From Pedobacter steynii (lineage in GTDB: Bacteria; Bacteroidota; Bacteroidia; Sphingobacteriales; Sphingobacteriaceae), in contig NZ_FNGY01000003.1 in the NCBI RefSeq assembly GCF_900103665.1, positions 682,001 to 746,000 of the forward strand: 64,000 nt of DNA. The letters are read 5' to 3'. The notes under the pieces are model-generated. The model was not told the DNA's origin, made no database searches, and was given only the letters and a program-made list of their open reading frames with translations. Shown here piece by piece: positions 60,127 to 64,000 of this stretch (its first letter is position 1; every line of letters starts with the position of its first letter). A program made the position numbers and the translations under genes.

Positions 60127-62502
60127 ATGTTCAGGATAAACTTAAAAATTGCATTAAGAAACCTTTGGAGAAGTAAAGGATTTACCTTAATTAACATAGG
60201 CGGTCTGGCCGTTGGATTGGCTTGCTCGCTGATGTTATTGTTATATGTGGGTTATGAATGGAGTTACGACAAACAGTTTGCGGATGTCGACAGAACTTAT
60301 TTCACCAGGCTTAACCTGAAAATCAACGGAAAGCTCAATACTACCATAGCCACGCCCAATAAACTTGCCGCCACCGCTTTACAGACCATCCCTGGCATTG
60401 AAAACGCCGCCAGGATTGCAATGGCAACGCCCGACAAGCTCTTTAGCCATAAGGAAAACAATTTCAAACTGAAAGGGCTTACCGTTGACCCTTCCTTTTT
60501 AAAAATATTTGACTACCAGTTCATTTATGGAGATGCCGGCTCTGCGTTAAAAGACCCCAACTCCATCCTCCTGACTTCCTCCACTGCAAAAAGACTCTTT
60601 GGAAACGAAAATCCCATCGGACAAAGCGTGATGTGGGATAACCGTAAACCATTAAAAGTTGCGGCGGTTATCGAAGACCTTCCAAAAAATCAAAGTATTC
60701 AGTTTGATATCCTGCAAACCTGGGCCCTTTTCGAGCAGGAAAACCCTTCAGAAAAAGAAAATGGCTGGGGAACGATCACCTGTATGACCATCATCAAACT
60801 AAAGGACAAACAGACTTTTGCCGCCGCAGATGCTGCAGTAAGAAAGCTGATTTTCTCAAAGGAAAAAGATACAGACCTTGAAGCCTTTCTCTTTCCTTAT
60901 TCCAAACTCCATCTTTACGATGAATTTGAGAATGGAAAAACAACCGGCGGAAGAATAGATCAGGTTAAACTCTTTGCTTTTCTTGCCTTTTGCGTCTTGC
61001 TGATTGCCAGCATCAATTACATGAACCTCTCCACTGCCCGTTCTGAAAAACGTGCCAGGGAAGTGGGTATCCGCAAAGCGATGGGCTCTTCAAGGTTCAA
61101 CCTGATGGGGCAATTTATCCTGGAATCCCTGCTGTTGTCCTTTGCAGCCATGTTGATCGCTTTTGTGCTCTTAGAAATTTTCCTTCCTTATTTCAACAAC
61201 CTGCTCGACATCCAGATTCAGATCAATTACCATTCCTATCTGTTCTGGACCACATTGGTAGCCATGGTCTCCATCACCGGACTTCTCGCAGGCAGCTATC
61301 CTGCTTTCTATTTATCCTCTTTCAGTCCGACAAAAGTTTTGAAGGGTTTTAAGGGAACCGGTGGATCTTCCATGTCTATCCGAAAAGTCCTGGTGATTGT
61401 ACAATTTAGCCTTTCGGTAGGCATGATCATCTGTGCAATTATAATTTACACACAGATTCAATTCATGAAAAACAAACCTCTTGGCTTTGAGCGAGATGGT
61501 CTGGTACAACTGGATATCGAGGGAGAATGGGCAAAAGCGGGGAAACTTGAGCTTTTTAAAACAACATTAAAGAAAGCTGGCGCGATTGTATCTGCAACAG
61601 AGTTTGCGTCTACTTTTACGGAAGGAGGAAGCATCACCGGAGCAATCAGCTGGCCTGGAAAAGCGGCGAACGACAATTCTGTCATCGATTACAGAAGTAC
61701 AGGATACGAATTCACCAATACCATAGGCGGCGGACTCCTTGCTGGCAGGGATTTCAGCCCTGAATTTGTGGCAGACACCGCTACTTCTGTGATGGTCAAT
61801 GAACAGGCCGTAAAAACAATGGGACTTAAAAATCCGGTTGGCACAAATATTACCTGGGGAGACAATCCGCCACTGACCATCATTGGCGTGGTAAAAGATT
61901 ATTCCAACGAAGCTATTGGGCAAAAACCAAAACCAACCTTATTTTATTTTAACCCTGCAAAAAGCCGGATATTGTTGTTAAGACTCGATCCTTCAAAACC
62001 TCTGAATAAATCTGTACAGCTCATCAGGACCATCAGCAACCGCATCAACCCGGCGTACCCGGCCGAACTCAAATTCATTAGCCAGGGGATGGAAGAACAA
62101 CTCAGAAATGAGAAACTGCTCAGTGCCCTGTCTAATATTTTCGGTGGCTTTGCCATCCTGATCTCCTGCCTTGGGTTGCTGGGTCTCGCTTTATATATGG
62201 CCGAACAGCGAAACAAAGAAATCAGCATCAGAAAAGTACTTGGTGCCGATTTGAAAAACATACTGATCCTGCTGAATAAAGATTTCATTAAACTCGTGAT
62301 CTTCTCTAATATGATCGCCTTTCCACTGGCCTATATTTTTGCGAAAAACTGGCTCAGTAAATACGATTACAAAATAGACATCGCGATCTGGCCCTTCCTG
62401 ATTGCAGGCTTGATCTCTCTTTTTATTTCGGTATTAACCGTGAGTTTACAAACCTTCAAAGTGGCAAAAGCGAATGCGATAGATGCCTTAAAATACGAGT
62501 AG
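60127..62502 (+). CDS. MacB/FtsX-type ABC transporter permease
   Basis: 791 residues with the long two-FtsX-domain layout common in Bacteroidota. TM1 (about 20-42, FTLINIGGLAVGLACSLMLL) is followed by a MacB-type periplasmic core, then an FtsX block (about 283-405, SINYMNLSTARSEKRAREVG). A second cycle has TM near 425, another periplasmic domain, and a final FtsX block (about 675-790, EQRNKEISIRKVLGADLKNI). The signature RAREVGIRKAMG occurs in the first block and KEISIRKVLGA in the second. No ATPase gene is adjacent, so it probably works with one encoded elsewhere. Possible roles are lipoprotein, toxin or antibiotic export. Its last 15 bp overlap the convergent glycosyltransferase gene. Confidence 0.93.
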   Translation: MFRINLKIALRNLWRSKGFTLINIGGLAVGLACSLMLLLYVGYEWSYDKQFADVDRTYFTRLNLKINGKLNTTIATPNKLAATALQTIPGIENAARIAMATPDKLFSHKENNFKLKGLTVDPSFLKIFDYQFIYGDAGSALKDPNSILLTSSTAKRLFGNENPIGQSVMWDNRKPLKVAAVIEDLPKNQSIQFDILQTWALFEQENPSEKENGWGTITCMTIIKLKDKQTFAAADAAVRKLIFSKEKDTDLEAFLFPYSKLHLYDEFENGKTTGGRIDQVKLFAFLAFCVLLIASINYMNLSTARSEKRAREVGIRKAMGSSRFNLMGQFILESLLLSFAAMLIAFVLLEIFLPYFNNLLDIQIQINYHSYLFWTTLVAMVSITGLLAGSYPAFYLSSFSPTKVLKGFKGTGGSSMSIRKVLVIVQFSLSVGMIICAIIIYTQIQFMKNKPLGFERDGLVQLDIEGEWAKAGKLELFKTTLKKAGAIVSATEFASTFTEGGSITGAISWPGKAANDNSVIDYRSTGYEFTNTIGGGLLAGRDFSPEFVADTATSVMVNEQAVKTMGLKNPVGTNITWGDNPPLTIIGVVKDYSNEAIGQKPKPTLFYFNPAKSRILLLRLDPSKPLNKSVQLIRTISNRINPAYPAELKFISQGMEEQLRNEKLLSALSNIFGGFAILISCLGLLGLALYMAEQRNKEISIRKVLGADLKNILILLNKDFIKLVIFSNMIAFPLAYIFAKNWLSKYDYKIDIAIWPFLIAGLISLFISVLTVSLQTFKVAKANAIDALKYE

Positions 62503-63525
62503 TTCGGAAGCAGCTGAAGGGATCATCAGCTGCTCATTAAATTCATTTTCAAAGATGCCAAAAAATGAATTTTCAACTTCATCTGCTTTCCATTGGTTAT
62601 GCCAGTGGTAAGCATAGCATCCTGGAAAAAATTTCTGATAAGAATCTATGTCAGATTTATTGATAAACTCCCGGTCAAAAGGTTTAAAGAAATCCGGAAA
62701 ATCGGCAAGCGGGCTGTTCTCCAGTTTTCCTCCCTGCCATATTGGATCAAAAAGAGCACATGGAAAAACATATAAGTCTTTCAGGAGTACATCCGAATAA
62801 TTCAAAATCACCCAGGGTAAGACCGTATGTTTTTCTATGCTTTTATGCATGATATAGGTCGAAATTAAGCTTTGACGGTTCAACCTCAGTAAAGCGCTAT
62901 TGGCAAAGGGTTGTGATTCCCATGCGTAACAAAATTCTGAATCACGAAGCGTACCGAAATCTTTAAGAAACATCACGTCCAGATCAAAGTATACCCCACC
63001 ATATTTAAAAAGCACTAAAAACCGGAAGGCATCTGATCGTTTTGCTAAATTTTGAGACTCAGCCACCAGGTTCTTTTTGTTTTTCCATGGCGTATCTTTC
63101 ATCTCCAGAAACGGATCATAAGATCTGACTTCTATGAAAGGCAGAATTGCTTTTAACAGGGGGTTCTGATCATGATTTTCAAATCCATTGTCCTGATCAA
63201 GCCAAAGAACTACCCGACACTTCCCCAGGTCCTGGGTACAGAGGAATGATTTGATAGAAAAGGCCTGTTTACGTCCTATAACCCCATACCAGTAGCAATG
63301 ATAAATTGTTTTTTCTTCCCGCGTTTTCTGAGGTGTAAATCCTGAGGCATCCAGATCAAATCCATTTTCAAGACTCGCCAGCGCATAGTCATTATCTGTA
63401 TAGAGCTGTTCATCTTTAAGGTGTCGCCAGTGATGGATACTTCCACCTGTTTCCGGCATAGACTCGTAATCGTTATCTGGCTTATTTTTGAATTTTCTTA
63501 TGATCTTCTGTAGCTTCTTTAGCAT
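62488..63525 (-). CDS. DXD-type glycosyltransferase (Gly_transf_sug family)
   Basis: 345 residues. The DXD sugar-binding region reads AKRSDAFRFLVLFKYGGVYF then DLDVMFLKD, matching the A/SDxxRxxxLxxxGGxYxDxD pattern of capsular-polysaccharide and alpha-1,4-type transferases (PF04488, Och1-like). A basic N-terminal tail (MLKKLQKIIRKFKNK) may dock to the membrane. His and Trp near the end (YAYHWHNQWK) are also family-typical. It is expected to move a sugar from a nucleotide donor to a surface glycan or lipid; donor and acceptor are unknown. It is monocistronic here. Confidence 0.9.
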   Translation of the reverse strand: MLKKLQKIIRKFKNKPDNDYESMPETGGSIHHWRHLKDEQLYTDNDYALASLENGFDLDASGFTPQKTREEKTIYHCYWYGVIGRKQAFSIKSFLCTQDLGKCRVVLWLDQDNGFENHDQNPLLKAILPFIEVRSYDPFLEMKDTPWKNKKNLVAESQNLAKRSDAFRFLVLFKYGGVYFDLDVMFLKDFGTLRDSEFCYAWESQPFANSALLRLNRQSLISTYIMHKSIEKHTVLPWVILNYSDVLLKDLYVFPCALFDPIWQGGKLENSPLADFPDFFKPFDREFINKSDIDSYQKFFPGCYAYHWHNQWKADEVENSFFGIFENEFNEQLMIPSAASELLVF

Positions 63526-63681
63526 CGGGGAATATGGGCAGGTATCTAATGGGCGGCAAAACTAAACTAATTTTAAAGAGCCCTGACCTAAGCGTCAAAT
63601 TATTTTTCACAAAAAGTCATATTTTTTCAAAATACATCAGGAAAGTACACCAAATAACTATATTGAGAAAAAAAATAAAGC

Positions 63682-64000
63682 ATGAAATTCTTCATTAATG
63701 AAACTGATCAGATTGTAAACGAAGCGATAGAAGGATTATTAACCAATCCAAAACTGGCAAGACTGGACTCCTTCCCTGAAGTTAGGGTGGTGATCCGTAA
63801 AGACTGGGATAAATCAAAGGTTGCGGTCATCTCTGGCGGCGGCTCAGGTCATGAACCCGCACATGCCGGTTTTGTAGGTAAAGGCATGTTAACCGCAGCA
63901 GTATGTGGCGATATCTTTGCTTCCCCAACTGTGGATGCGGTATTATCGGCCATCCTTGCAGCTACAGGACCAAAAGGCTGTTTGTTAATTATAAAAAACT
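63682..64000 (+). CDS. dhaK: dihydroxyacetone kinase, DhaK domain, N-terminal part, cut by window edge
   Basis: 106 codons are visible before the right edge. The start MKFFINETDQIVNEAIEGLL and the motif SGGGSGHEPAHAGFVGKGML (51-70), with Gly/Ser/His of the dihydroxyacetone-binding loop, mark the DhaK fold. The covalent-substrate His lies beyond the window. Whether it is fused to DhaL (ATP-dependent kinase) or split (PTS-type) cannot be told. Upstream is a 156-bp promoter gap shared with the divergent glycosyltransferase. Confidence 0.9.
   Translation, partial: MKFFINETDQIVNEAIEGLLTNPKLARLDSFPEVRVVIRKDWDKSKVAVISGGGSGHEPAHAGFVGKGMLTAAVCGDIFASPTVDAVLSAILAATGPKGCLLIIKN

Overview
The window looks like chromosome from a Bacteroidota species of the Sphingobacteriaceae, most like Pedobacter. 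The basis is a polysaccharide utilisation locus (PUL) with paired SusC/SusD genes, a one-protein hybrid two-component regulator, abundant lipoproteins and secreted hydrolases, a fused CcsBA cytochrome c assembly protein, start codons that mostly lack a Shine-Dalgarno sequence, and a few TAnnTTTG-type -7 boxes. This is inferred from gene content; no 16S gene is present.

Layout. 1-1.8 kb: the 5' part of a CAP-domain lipoprotein gene, a cysteine-free Fpg/Nei DNA glycosylase and a periplasmic thioredoxin-like protein. 1.8-22 kb: a PUL. On the minus strand, in transcription order, lie SusC-SusD-SusC-SusD, an intergenic hairpin that looks like a terminator or attenuator, then a small secreted protein, a heparinase II/III-type lyase, a GH29 fucosidase and a GH2 glycosidase. 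The hybrid sensor/AraC regulator is divergent on the plus strand. Together they suggest capture, import and breakdown of a fucose- and uronate-containing glycan. 22-26 kb: an RNA-repair pair (RNA ligase plus HD-phosphatase/kinase), then two tandem fibre-like secreted proteins that lie between the intact ligase promoter region and a broken second copy of the ligase 5' end. 26-29.5 kb: a small membrane ORF overlapping a LpxL-type acyltransferase gene, a VOC protein, a GNAT enzyme, a membrane protein and a J-domain/KTSC protein. 29.7-37.4 kb: response regulator, histidine kinase, TolC, membrane fusion protein and HME-type RND pump, a classic metal-efflux operon. 37.4-44.4 kb: a second GH29 fucosidase with a discoidin-like tail, a DUF2892/SRPBCC pair, a LytS/LytTR-type two-component system and a divergent TonB-dependent outer-membrane protein. 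44.4-50 kb: a DUF5362-like membrane protein, YchF, MgtE, and a DUF4369/TlpA thioredoxin gene bracketed by a 125-bp direct repeat. 50-51.4 kb: tRNA-Arg(CCG) followed by a HigA-like/AbiEii-like toxin-antitoxin pair with a 20-bp palindrome over its -7 box. 51.6-64 kb: fused CcsBA, DUF1772 protein, a small lipoprotein, SRPBCC, Crp/Fnr regulator, YfhO-type membrane protein, FtsX-type permease, a DXD glycosyltransferase and the start of dihydroxyacetone kinase DhaK.

The items most worth following up are: (i) the RNA end-healing and sealing operon and the duplicated ligase fragment beside it; (ii) a leader hairpin found at exactly the same distance from the start codons of two unrelated genes (5.4 kb and 55.9 kb), whose inner stem has changed by paired substitutions; (iii) two separate places where an intergenic segment has been duplicated around an inserted gene or gene pair; and (iv) the toxin-antitoxin pair beside a tRNA. 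No CRISPR array, rRNA, prophage core or insertion-sequence transposase was seen.
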